Shown: one piece after another, positions 8,007-14,741 of the stretch
Layout: every line of letters starts with the position of its first letter
Numbering within the stretch: the stretch's first letter is position 1
NCBI GenBank assembly: GCA_023231445.1
Contig: JALNVF010000070.1
Location: forward strand, 1-16,737
Source: Treponema sp.
GTDB taxonomy: Bacteria; Spirochaetota; Spirochaetia; Treponematales; Treponemataceae
DNA length: 16,737 bases
Direction: 5' to 3'
Translations under genes and position numbers: made by a program
Notes under the pieces: model-generated
What the model saw: the letters and a program-made list of their open reading frames with translations, nothing else
Databases searched by the model: none
Told to the model about the DNA's origin: nothing

Positions 8007-8507
8007 TTACCAATCTTCATCTTTTGTTAAGAGTGCCTTTTCATAGGAATCATATAAACTCTTAACATAAAACTTAAAACGGTCTAAGCTTTTATCGTCT
8101 TTGTGAATATCCATTTCCATAGGGTAATCATTAATATAAAACGTTTCCAAAGCTTCAGCACTATTAATTTGTATTCTAGCTTTATTATCTTTAACGTCAA
8201 TTTTAAATAATACATCGTATAGATTGCTAATGTTATTTTCTTTATCTATATTTCCAATTCTTCCTTTCCCAATAATTGAACCAGCTTCCTTATCTTGAAA
8301 ATCAATCACTGTTTTTGCAGAAATAAAAGCTTTTGATACCCACTGCAAACTCATTACATAGAGCTGTTCTTTAGTATTTTGAGATTCAATTATTCTTTCC
8401 AGCATTTCTGGCTGAGCACGAGGTAATATTTCTTCCTTTTGGGGTACTGTGTTACACGATAAAAAAAACATACCAACAGCAAATAAACCAATCTCCAACT
8501 TCTTCAT
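8007..8507 (-). CDS. Small lipoprotein with a DUF4468-like region
   Basis: A 166-residue exported lipoprotein. The signal peptide MKKLEIGLFAVGMFFLSC ends in a lipobox (FLSC) with the acylated Cys at about 18, so the mature protein should be membrane-anchored. Residues about 50-85 (LQWVSKAFISAKTVIDFQDK then GSIIGKG) resemble the DUF4468 pattern of small lipoproteins with a TBP-like fold; biochemical function is unknown. AAGGAG lies shortly before the ATG at 8507. It is convergent with the helicase gene with only 11 bases between, and I see no clear terminator there. Its place in the island may reflect cargo unrelated to the TAC or helicase genes. Confidence 0.75.
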   Translation of the reverse strand: MKKLEIGLFAVGMFFLSCNTVPQKEEILPRAQPEMLERIIESQNTKEQLYVMSLQWVSKAFISAKTVIDFQDKEAGSIIGKGRIGNIDKENNISNLYDVLFKIDVKDNKARIQINSAEALETFYINDYPMEMDIHKDDKSLDRFKFYVKSLYDSYEKALLTKDEDW

Positions 8508-8522
8508 AAATGCTCCTTAATT

Positions 8523-8564
8523 GCATTTTATAATAATTTAGAATAAAATGCGCCCTTTTGTCAA
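8523..8564 (-). promoter_or_regulatory. Promoter and palindrome upstream of the lipoprotein gene
   Basis: On the minus strand a perfect TTGACA (8564-8559) is followed after 18 bases by TAAATT (8540-8535). An 8-bp perfect inverted repeat (GCATTTTA at 8523-8530 and TAAAATGC at 8544-8551) brackets the -10, so a dimeric repressor could act here. The promoter elements are seen; regulation is inferred. Confidence 0.5.
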
Positions 8565-8591
8565 CACAGTTATTCAGGCAGTTTAAGGTGG

Positions 8592-8925
8592 TCAAGCCGC
8601 TTCCCTGTTGTCCAGACTGACAGTCTGGAACGACTCATACATTTCATCAGGAGTATAGTAGTCCAGACTCTGATGAAACCGTTCCGTATTATAGTAGTTG
8701 AAGTAAGCATTCACCCCCGCCTTCAATTCAGACATTGTTTCATACCGATTAAGGTAGATATCTTCGTACTTGAGGCTCCTCCAAAGCCGTTCGATTCTTA
8801 TGTTGTCCAGCGCCTCTCGATCCGTCCATGCTGATTTTAATTCCGTATTCTTCAAGAACACCGATAAAGACATCCGACGTAAGCGTGCACTCCCTGCCCT
8901 CTGTGTCAAGATAGATGTCGTCCAT
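8592..8925 (-). pseudogene. IS3-family transposase (OrfB) C-terminal remnant, frameshifted
   Basis: The C-terminal part matches the IS3-family DDE transposase: LDNIRIERLWRSLKYEDIYL, then AYFNYYNTERFHQSLDYYTPDEMYE, including the catalytic-region E of RIERLWRS. Upstream the same protein continues in another frame as TSDVFIGVLEEYGIKISMDG. The two frames meet near 8815-8830, where one extra G in the TCGAGAGGCGCTG stretch would explain the shift. Before that the expected NSDQG-type motif is degenerate (DTEGREC) and the first half of the transposase is missing. No terminal inverted repeats were recognised. This is a dead fragment that records past IS activity in the island. Confidence 0.8.
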
Positions 8926-9106
8926 CGGGGTTTTGGGCGTATCTTCCGTAACGGAGTACTCTTTTCCTGTAATCCTCTATTGAAGTCATTTTTTTTTCCA
9001 GCTACAGGTTCTAGAAAACAGAATAAAAAATGATAACCGGACTATTGGGTGTAAGCCTCGTTCATCGTTTACAGAAGGAAGTGTACCACCGGATACAGGG
9101 AATAAA

Positions 9107-9124
9107 ATGCAACGGATATTGCAA
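9107..9124 (+). repeat. 18-bp direct repeat, copy 1
   Basis: ATGCAACGGATATTGCAA is found here and identically at 10628-10645, 1521 bases away, the second copy lying between the recombinase and excisionase-like genes. The flanking bases of both copies also contain TTGCAA/TGCAAA words and TTGGTT. The position suggests a recombinase or excisionase binding site, or a remnant duplication. Confidence 0.6.
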
Positions 9125-9372
9125 ATTTGCAAAATATTGGTTTACGCGTAAGTGCAGACATCTTTTCTGTATAAATCAATACTTGTTATTCCTCGTTGTT
9201 CATTATTAATAATTACATTCAGTATAAACATTGATATGAGATATTTATTTAAAATACCTGCCAAGTTTTATGAAAATACTTTACAAATAGATAGCGTTGT
9301 CTCAAACATTCCCGGAATGTACGCTCAGCCGTCTCATACAACCGGGGCAGGAGGTTATTATATGCTCCTTGC

Positions 9373-9554
9373 GGCAGGCATCAAGGCCATGCCGCTCCGC
9401 GGTTGTTCGTTCACTTTGTTCACTCCCAAGCCTTGACACCTGCCGTACTTCGCAAGATCAGGTGAATGACCACGGTTGTATAAACAGGGGGCTGCGGCCT
9501 TTTGCCGCAGGCTGTCCGGTAGACATCACGTGTACCGGCTGTTGAACTTTTTTT
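9373..9554 (+). promoter_or_regulatory. Structured GC-rich leader with three hairpins before the 9587 gene
   Basis: The first hairpin pairs 9373-9387 (GGCAGGCATCAAGGC) with 9430-9444, matching at 13 of 15 positions. The second is a perfect 7-bp stem CTGCGGC (9492-9498) with GCCGCAG (9504-9510). The third pairs CCGGTA (9516-9521) with TACCGG (9533-9538), followed ten bases later by seven T (9548-9554). It could be a terminator or attenuator region, or part of a mobile GC-rich element. No riboswitch class is recognised. Confidence 0.4.
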
Positions 9555-9586
9555 AATCGCGCGGGGTGCGCGGAGGAGAACGAAAC

Positions 9587-10083
9587 ATGAAGGGAAATGA
9601 AATGCTGTACCCGGAATTTAGACGGTATCCGGTGTACTGGATGGCGATTGCCGAGAGAAGAGACGTAGTTGTAAACGACTACATGGACACAGAACTGCTT
9701 GAGGAGAAAGAGAACGAGTTGCGGGATAATCCCGTTATTATGCTCAGAGAAAGGGCTGCGCGTATCATGGAATGCGGTCCCGCCGCGCTTGCCTACGGTG
9801 AATCGTTTGGGAAGAATGTCAGGAACTTGTTTCCGCATTCAAGTCGAATGCGATCATACACGTTGCCGTGTTTGGGAAATCGAGGAAATACAGGGATGGA
9901 TTATTTGACAGTTGCATATACGGAAATGAAAAAGGCATTCACGCGGTGGAAATCGCTCTCTTGGGCGAATGGCAGGAAGAAGTGTTCGGCGGCGGAACGG
10001 ACTGCGTACAGGCAGAGGACGTACACCGCCACGCGTCTGTCACGCAGCATGAACCGTCATACGGCATAGACCACGGCTGCTAA
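9587..10083 (+). pseudogene. Gene of unknown function, apparently frameshifted near 9806-9820
   Basis: The start at 9587 is favoured by GGAGGAG (9572-9578) eight bases upstream; a GTG at 9566 is less likely. Frame 1 reads a normal-looking protein for about 75 residues (MKGNEMLYPEFRRYPVYW, then ERAARIMECGPAALAYGESFGK). After about 9815 it turns S/T/R-rich and ends at 10069. The -1 frame then looks protein-like (NAIIHVAVFGKSRKYRDGLF, later ALLGEWQEEVFGGG) and ends at 10083. One missing base near 9806-9820 would restore a single gene of about 165 residues. No slippery heptamer is in the right register, so I prefer mutation or sequence error over programmed frameshifting. I do not recognise the family. 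Confidence 0.5.
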
Positions 10084-10086
10084 AAC

Positions 10087-10120
10087 AAAAAGGGACAGGC
10101 ATTAAAACCTGTCCCTTTTT
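10087..10120. terminator. Bidirectional Rho-independent terminator
   Basis: A 13-bp perfect stem (10087-10099, AAAAAGGGACAGG, with 10108-10120) has an 8-base loop. The A-tract on one side and the T-tract on the other let it work in both directions. It separates the plus-strand gene ending at 10083 from the convergent minus-strand operon ending at 10132. Confidence 0.85.
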
Positions 10121-10131
10121 GTTTACCAGTA

Positions 10132-10320
10132 CTATTTTGTGATTTCCACGCGCCCTCCCGTCCTTCGTATGATATTGAACTGATTGATTTCCGTAATTTT
10201 AGCAGGCGCTCCGTCGTTCATCGTGATATAGATTCCGTATTCACCGAACCTTTTTTTATCAAGTACGTCACTGAGCAGTCCGGAGACAGCCCTGATGATG
10301 TCCGTTTTGTTTGTAATCAT
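10132..10320 (-). CDS. Small hypothetical protein of the integration module
   Basis: A 62-residue protein (MITNKTDIIRAVSGLLSDVL onward). The likely start is the ATG at 10320, which overlaps the TGA of the preceding excisionase-like gene (TGATG), implying translational coupling; a GTG one codon upstream (10323) is the alternative. It has mixed helix at the N-terminus and basic strands at the C-terminus (FNIIRRTGGRVEITK). No family is recognised. Its place as last gene of the int-xis operon suggests a role in recombination, copy control or maintenance of the island, but nothing in the sequence proves it. Confidence 0.6.
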   Translation of the reverse strand: MITNKTDIIRAVSGLLSDVLDKKRFGEYGIYITMNDGAPAKITEINQFNIIRRTGGRVEITK

Positions 10321-10568
10321 CACCCGGCCTCCTGCAGCTCATTTTCATCTCCGAATAAAAATCCCTTCCGCATTGTGCCGAGCCAGTGGAAAAGGTCAAG
10401 TTTCCGGAAAATGATATTACCCTCGTTGCGGACATACGGGATAATCCCCCGTTTTACCTGTCCGTATATTTTTGACGTACTGCATTTCAGGTACTGTGCC
10501 GCTTCTTTCACGTCAAGAATATCCATGCCGCCGTCTTCCACATTTTCAGTTACATCCGTTTCAGTCAT
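10320..10568 (-). CDS. Excisionase-like helix-turn-helix protein
   Basis: The ATG at 10568 is chosen over upstream starts because AAAGGAG lies six bases before it; this gives 82 residues. Residues about 15-65 (MDILDVKEAAQYLKCSTSKI, then YGQVKRGIIPYVR and a FRKLDLFHWL end) fit the MerR/excisionase-family winged HTH: DVKEAAQYL is the HTH helix, and the R/K-rich wing follows. Such proteins bind att DNA and bias tyrosine recombinases towards excision. It lies directly downstream of the recombinase on the same strand, 116 bases away, with an inverted repeat in the gap that could be its binding site. An alternative is a plain regulator of the module. Confidence 0.75.
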   Translation of the reverse strand: MTETDVTENVEDGGMDILDVKEAAQYLKCSTSKIYGQVKRGIIPYVRNEGNIIFRKLDLFHWLGTMRKGFLFGDENELQEAG

Positions 10569-10625
10569 TACAACTCCTTTTTTTCTGTTTTGATACTGAA
10601 ACAATACCACCGGAAAAAAACACGC

Positions 10626-10669
10626 GGATGCAACGGATATTGCAATTTCCTGCAAAGTTGGTTGCATCC
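10626..10669. repeat. Inverted repeat containing copy 2 of the 18-bp direct repeat, upstream of the excisionase-like gene
   Basis: GGATGCAAC (10626-10634) and GTTGCATCC (10661-10669) form a perfect 9-bp inverted repeat with 26 bases between. The left arm overlaps the 18-bp sequence ATGCAACGGATATTGCAA (10628-10645), which also occurs at 9107-9124. It lies 58 bases upstream of the start at 10568, where an operator or excisionase site would be expected. Confidence 0.6.
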
Positions 10670-10684
10670 CTGTGTAAAACATTT

Positions 10685-12163
10685 TCAGGCAGAGGCATCT
10701 CCCGGGAACTGAATAATCTGTCTGTACGTGTCGTTCATGGCAGATTCGACCGCTTCGATACTCTGCCTCGTTTTATGATTCGCATACTGCTTCGTCATTT
10801 CAGGTGAAAGGTGTCCGAGTGCCTGCTGTGCCTGTTCCTGCCTGACCCGTTCAACCATCTGTGTGGCATAAAAATGCCGCCAGCTGTGGAATACGATATT
10901 CCGTTCCTTCCGCTGGTCTTCGGAGATACCGATTCTGTACAGGGCACGGTACAGCGAGTTTTCAAAGAATTTCCGGTCGACTGGAATCGTACAGTCCCTG
11001 CTGGAGAAAAATACAAGGGACAGATCACTGTACTGCGGATTCCGTTTTGCGTATTCTTTCAGCGCCCTGCTTATGGCCGGAACAACCGGTACATCGCGTG
11101 TATGATGATTCTTCGTGTCCTTTATCCTGTCCTGCGTATTATATCCGTGGCGAACGTGAATAACGGTGCTTTCAATGTCGCATGTCCTGACAGCCTGAAC
11201 TTCCTCGACGCGGAGACCGGAGAAAGCCGCAAGCATATTTCCCAGTTTCCCGCCTTTCTCGTTCCAGTCCAGATTGAAAAGCTTTCCGACTTCCCCGTTT
11301 GTGAGAATACCGCGCTCCTTCGACCTTGAAGAGAATGAAGAGATACTTGAAAATAAATCAATGCCGAGCCAGTGCTGGTTAAACGCGTAATCATACGGAA
11401 CTTTGCAGCAGTTCAGTGTTTTGTTTACGGTAGCCCCGGAAAGTCCGTTCCTGACCAATGATTTCAGGAATTCGTTGAACCGTTTTGATGTAATGTTTTT
11501 TACAAGTTCGTCTCCAAAATATTTTTTTATATGAGCATGTACATTGCTGCGCATGTCGTAACAATACCGTTTTGTATTTTTCCGTCCATGTATTTCCTTG
11601 TCGTCGAGGTGTTTACTAGTTTCTTCCCTCCATTCCTCCGTAAGGAAATCGACAAGTTTACGTTCGCCGATGGAAGATTCCGCGAGTTTTGCAAGTTCCA
11701 ATTCCTCCTGAAGTTCTTCCGGTGTCTTTTTTCTGCAGGCTGCAGCCTTTGCGGGAACTGTGGGGACAGCCAGTATCCCGGTAACAGCGGACTCGGAGAC
11801 AGTATGTACCTGAGGTACTGTAAAAGCAGGAATCGAAGTACCGAATTTCTGGGAAAGGAGAGCGAAGACGATGGACGCCTGTTCATCGGTTATCTTACCG
11901 GAAGCGAGATCCGCCGCAAATGAAAGAACATCGAACTGTTTTTGAGACTGTTGAGGGGGAGTTACTGCGGAAGCAGAAGAAATATGAGCATTTACCCGGT
12001 GTGAAGGTATGCCGTTCCGCAGCCAGTCGTTGACTACGGAAAGCGCCTCATCAAAGCATTTCTTGTGAGTGCTTTTTTCCGAGATGATTAAACCTGTCTT
12101 CTGATCCACGAAGCGGACACGGTAGAAACCGTTCGGGCGCTGATCAAGATAATACGGACGCAA
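10685..12163 (-). CDS. Tyrosine recombinase (integrase) of the island
   Basis: A 492-residue phage-type integrase. The start is TTG at 12163, with GGGAG six bases upstream (12174-12170). The N-terminal third contains an arm-type/variable region with an A/P/V-rich linker (about 60-145). A core-binding SAM-like domain lies at about 165-280. The catalytic domain carries all expected residues: R318 (GLRVEE), K351 (DTKNHHTRDVPV), H426 and R429-H430 (HSWRH), H451 (ALGHLS) and Y460 (KQYANH), so it should be active. It should integrate and, with the small HTH protein, excise the island at the 3' end of the adjacent tRNA-Thr gene, 188 bases from its start. The order int-xis on one strand with the tRNA beside int is typical of genomic islands and prophages. 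Confidence 0.93.
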   Translation of the reverse strand: MRPYYLDQRPNGFYRVRFVDQKTGLIISEKSTHKKCFDEALSVVNDWLRNGIPSHRVNAHISSASAVTPPQQSQKQFDVLSFAADLASGKITDEQASIVFALLSQKFGTSIPAFTVPQVHTVSESAVTGILAVPTVPAKAAACRKKTPEELQEELELAKLAESSIGERKLVDFLTEEWREETSKHLDDKEIHGRKNTKRYCYDMRSNVHAHIKKYFGDELVKNITSKRFNEFLKSLVRNGLSGATVNKTLNCCKVPYDYAFNQHWLGIDLFSSISSFSSRSKERGILTNGEVGKLFNLDWNEKGGKLGNMLAAFSGLRVEEVQAVRTCDIESTVIHVRHGYNTQDRIKDTKNHHTRDVPVVPAISRALKEYAKRNPQYSDLSLVFFSSRDCTIPVDRKFFENSLYRALYRIGISEDQRKERNIVFHSWRHFYATQMVERVRQEQAQQALGHLSPEMTKQYANHKTRQSIEAVESAMNDTYRQIIQFPGDASA

Positions 12164-12195
12164 TAAAAACTCCCATGCCGTCCAAAAGGCCCCAA

Positions 12196-12308
12196 TGGGT
12201 AAATCTTTGGGGAAACTTTTGGGTAAATGTTTAGTTTTTAGCGTCCTTCGACCCGAAGGGAAGCTTTTTCAGACACAAATCATGTTATGCTGAAATAGGT
12301 AAATCGTT
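12196..12308. repeat. Three copies of a T-(G/A)-GGTAAAT motif between integrase and tRNA
   Basis: TGGGTAAATCTTT at 12196-12208, TGGGTAAATGTTT at 12220-12232 and TAGGTAAATCGTT at 12296-12308 all point the same way. Short direct repeats between an integrase gene and its tRNA target are typical arm-type integrase binding sites, so this stretch is probably one attachment-site arm. A hairpin CCTTCG-ACC-CGAAGG (12245-12259) lies between copies two and three. The crossover core should be in the tRNA 3' end, from about 12351 rightwards. Confidence 0.55.
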
Positions 12309-12350
12309 ATACTGTAAGGAATTGCAGAACAAGAAGCAAAAACATTTTAC

Positions 12351-12423
12351 AGCCAACAGAGGGACTTGAACCTTCCACCTCCGCATTACGAATGCGATGC
12401 TCTACCAGATGAGCTATGTTGGC
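12351..12423 (-). tRNA. tRNA-Thr (anticodon CGT)
   Basis: The minus strand folds as a full cloverleaf. Acceptor GCCAACA pairs with TGTTGGC, with discriminator U at 12351. The D-arm stem is GCTC/GAGC, the anticodon loop TTCGTAA gives anticodon CGT (reads ACG), the variable loop has 5 bases, and the T-loop is TTCAAGT. The T-stem GAAGG/CCCTC has one A-C mismatch. CCA is not encoded. Its 3' end faces the integrase and probably serves as the attachment site. Confidence 0.93.
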
Positions 12424-12491
12424 AAATGTAAAATAAGTATATCAGATTTTCTGACTGATGGTCAAGTATTACGGACGTCCGTTACTCTTAA

Positions 12492-13739
12492 CTATTTTTG
12501 CAGGATGTTGGCGGCACGTGTATCAAGAATACGTTTCATATCGGCAATATTTGCCACTATCATATAGTTGTCGTACACTTCAAGCTTTCTTTTTTCTACG
12601 AATTTATTCACTTCATCCCGTGTTGTATCAAGCGGAAGTCCTGCCCAGTGGGCGAGATCTGCGGTAGTAACGTTAAATTTCCGCTGCCGCTCATTCGGAT
12701 TTTGAGCAGGATTCATTTCTTCAAACATAAGAAACACATCCGCAAGCCGTGCCTGTAAATCTTTTATAACAAGAATACGGAACCTTCGTTTCTGATCATA
12801 GATCCGCTTACAGAAAAGCTTGAGAAGAATAATAGCTATCTGGGGATTTCCCGTAATCAGCAGTTCAAAATTTTCTTTATTGAATTCAAGACACTCGACT
12901 CTGCCGATAGCCACACACGTCGCAGAACGGGCAGAGTTATCCAGAATTGCCATTTCTCCAAAGAATTCACCCGGCTTCAGGATGTCAAGATTTTTCTTTG
13001 AACCATTTACGCATTTTACAAGTTGTACTTTCCCGGACTGAATGAGGTAAAAACAATTGCCCGGTTCAAATTCGCTGATTATGACATTGCCCGGTTTATA
13101 CTGCTTTGCAAATCGTTCAAAGGCTGGTAGGGAGAACTGTTTTAAAGCCCCTGCAGATTCATCTTCATCAGACGAAAATTCGTCGTTTCTGCCTTTTTCA
13201 TTTACTTTCGTGTTACGGAGTTTTGCGTCTGCATAAAGTTTTGCAACTTCATCCTTTTTAAGGGTATCAGGATATAATGCAAGGAATTTTACACAGATAT
13301 CGCAGCAGGAAAGATATTGTTCATCGTCATAAAAGCTTTTAGCAACGGCAATCATGCCTGTCTGCTGATCTTCTGTTACATTGTTAAGAATCGCTTCTGT
13401 TTTTTTATGAATCTGGCGGAGTTGATTTGAGAATACACGGAGCATTTTCATGATCACCGGTCTGTTTCCGCTGAATATCTGCTCAAATTCCATAACTGTG
13501 AGAACTACTGCCACACAATCTGCAAGTGCGGTAGCTGTTTCTTCCCGGGGAAAATGACCTAACGCTGATTTTACACCAAAAAATTCGCCGTTCTTTACCT
13601 GCTCAGTAACCGGCTGATTTGATTCAATGTCTATGCTTGTAAGTACGAGAATACCTTTCTGCAGAATAAAAATGCGTTCATCCTTATCTCCCGCAAAATA
13701 GACGATTGAACCTTTTGTATATTGCATCGCTTTGGGCAT
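12492..13739 (-). CDS. Crp/Fnr-like protein with two cyclic-nucleotide-binding domains
   Basis: A 415-residue cytoplasmic protein. cNMP-binding domain 1 covers about 1-115, a TPR-like helical stretch about 128-165, an acidic linker about 185-200, cNMP-binding domain 2 about 204-315, and a C-terminal winged HTH region about 320-400 (TTADLAHWAGLPLDTTRDEV). Domain 2 keeps the phosphate-binding cassette (FGEMAILDNSARSAT, with E262 and R271). Domain 1 has lost it (FGVKSALGHFPREETATA), so only the second is likely to bind a nucleotide. AGAGG lies upstream of the ATG at 13739. It diverges from the PHP gene with a 53-base gap that must hold both promoters. Probably a transcription regulator or second-messenger sensor; target genes are unknown. 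Confidence 0.85.
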   Translation of the reverse strand: MPKAMQYTKGSIVYFAGDKDERIFILQKGILVLTSIDIESNQPVTEQVKNGEFFGVKSALGHFPREETATALADCVAVVLTVMEFEQIFSGNRPVIMKMLRVFSNQLRQIHKKTEAILNNVTEDQQTGMIAVAKSFYDDEQYLSCCDICVKFLALYPDTLKKDEVAKLYADAKLRNTKVNEKGRNDEFSSDEDESAGALKQFSLPAFERFAKQYKPGNVIISEFEPGNCFYLIQSGKVQLVKCVNGSKKNLDILKPGEFFGEMAILDNSARSATCVAIGRVECLEFNKENFELLITGNPQIAIILLKLFCKRIYDQKRRFRILVIKDLQARLADVFLMFEEMNPAQNPNERQRKFNVTTADLAHWAGLPLDTTRDEVNKFVEKRKLEVYDNYMIVANIADMKRILDTRAANILQK

Positions 13740-13792
13740 TCATTTCCTCTCTATATCAACCATTTTAACATTATATCATAAAAAAAACATTT

Positions 13793-14662
13793 ATGCTATT
13801 CTATTTCCCTATGATAGACCTCCATGTACATACGAATGCTTCTGACGGACAATATTCTCCTGCTGATTTAGTAAAAAAAGCAGCTGAAAAAGGGATATCG
13901 GTTCTTGCAGTGACAGATCATGATACCGTTGCCGGGCTTCAGGAAGCTGCAGTTGCGGCAGAACAGGCAGATATAGTATTTGTCCCTGGAATAGAACTGA
14001 ATATTGAATGGCCGACGGGAGAGTTCCATCTGCTCGGTTTGGGCCTGAAACGGATTACTTCATCGCTGCAGGATGTAATAAAGCTGCTGCAGGAAAAGCG
14101 TGAAGAACGAAATATCGGAATGATAGCAAAAATGAGGGAAGACGGCATAGATGCTTCATATGAGGAACTTCAGACACTCTTTCCCGGACGTTCAATAGGA
14201 CGTCCGCATTTTGCGGCATATCTTGTAAATAAAAAACTTGTACGAAACAGTCAGCAGGCATTTGACAAATATCTGGCAAAAGGCCGCAAATGGTATGTAG
14301 AACGTATTGGTGCAAATCTCGACGAATCAGTACAGGCTGTCGTTGATTCCGGCGGTGTGCCTGTTATTGCACATCCACTTTCGCTGTATCTGTCCTGGGG
14401 CCGGATGGATGATGTCCTTGAAGACATACATGAACGCGGAGTTGAAGGTCTTGAAGCATATCATCCGGGGGCAAGAGAAGTCGACTGTGAACGTCTGGAA
14501 AAGCTTGCACGGGTGCATAATTTTTTTATTACGGCTGGCAGTGATTTTCACGGTGAGAAAATCAGAGCAGACCGTAAAATCGGTCATACATGCGGCGGCA
14601 GAAAAATCGATGACCGGTTTTACTATAATGAACTTCTGCCTCATCTTTCCTGTAAAAGTTAA
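13793..14662 (+). CDS. PHP-domain phosphoesterase (YciV/RNase AM-like)
   Basis: A 289-residue PHP-family metal-dependent phosphoesterase. Numbered from 13793, the metal ligands are H11 and H13 (DLHVHTNASD, D18), D42 and H43 (VTDHDT), E68 (PGIELN), H79 (GEFHLL), H194 (VIAHPLSLY), H224 (EAYHP), and D251 with H253 (GSDFHGE). The HVHT...TDHDT...GIELN pattern is that of the E. coli YciV/RNase AM group, which cleaves 3',5'-nucleotide diphosphates and short RNA 5' ends. Substrate here is inferred. Neither the ATG at 13793 nor the one at 13811 (MIDLHVHT, where homologues usually begin) has a clear Shine-Dalgarno; 13811 may be the true start. Confidence 0.88.
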   Translation: MLFYFPMIDLHVHTNASDGQYSPADLVKKAAEKGISVLAVTDHDTVAGLQEAAVAAEQADIVFVPGIELNIEWPTGEFHLLGLGLKRITSSLQDVIKLLQEKREERNIGMIAKMREDGIDASYEELQTLFPGRSIGRPHFAAYLVNKKLVRNSQQAFDKYLAKGRKWYVERIGANLDESVQAVVDSGGVPVIAHPLSLYLSWGRMDDVLEDIHERGVEGLEAYHPGAREVDCERLEKLARVHNFFITAGSDFHGEKIRADRKIGHTCGGRKIDDRFYYNELLPHLSCKS

Positions 14663-14741
14663 TTCAGAACGACAGAAAACTGCATAAAATAACAAAGTTC
14701 CGGTAATCATTAAATAGATGATTTCTACTTAGGAGCAGAAT

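Larger units (their letters stand above)
8926..9586. other. Intergenic stretch with hairpins and no convincing gene
   Basis: No supported gene. On the minus strand a short frame beginning MTSIEDYRKRVLRYGRY (near 8991) stops just inside the IS remnant and is probably debris. The stretch contains one copy of an 18-bp repeat (9107-9124), a near-perfect palindrome ACATTCC-C-GGAATGT (9306-9320) and several GC-rich hairpins before the gene at 9587. Composition swings from AT-rich (9120-9300) to GC-rich (9340-9540), which suggests a junction of pieces of different origin. Confidence 0.5.

Noticed and set aside
8592..8909. Intact IS3 element
   Set aside because: First half of the transposase and terminal repeats are missing and the frame is broken, so only a remnant is supported.
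9806..9820. Programmed -1 frameshift in the 9587 gene
   Set aside because: TTTGGGA is present but the zero-frame codons are TTT GGG AAG, so the heptamer is not in X-XXY-YYZ register. Mutation or error is simpler.
10375..11923. Plus-strand open frames of 70-170 codons opposite the integrase and excisionase-like genes
   Set aside because: They are antisense shadows of clearly coding minus-strand genes and show no domains.
12245..12259. Terminator for the tRNA-Thr transcript
   Set aside because: In the direction of tRNA transcription the hairpin is not followed by a T-run.
14718..14732. Amber read-through giving a longer ComM from the ATG at 14718
   Set aside because: No sign of recoding elsewhere in the window; AGGAG right after TAG fits initiation downstream better.
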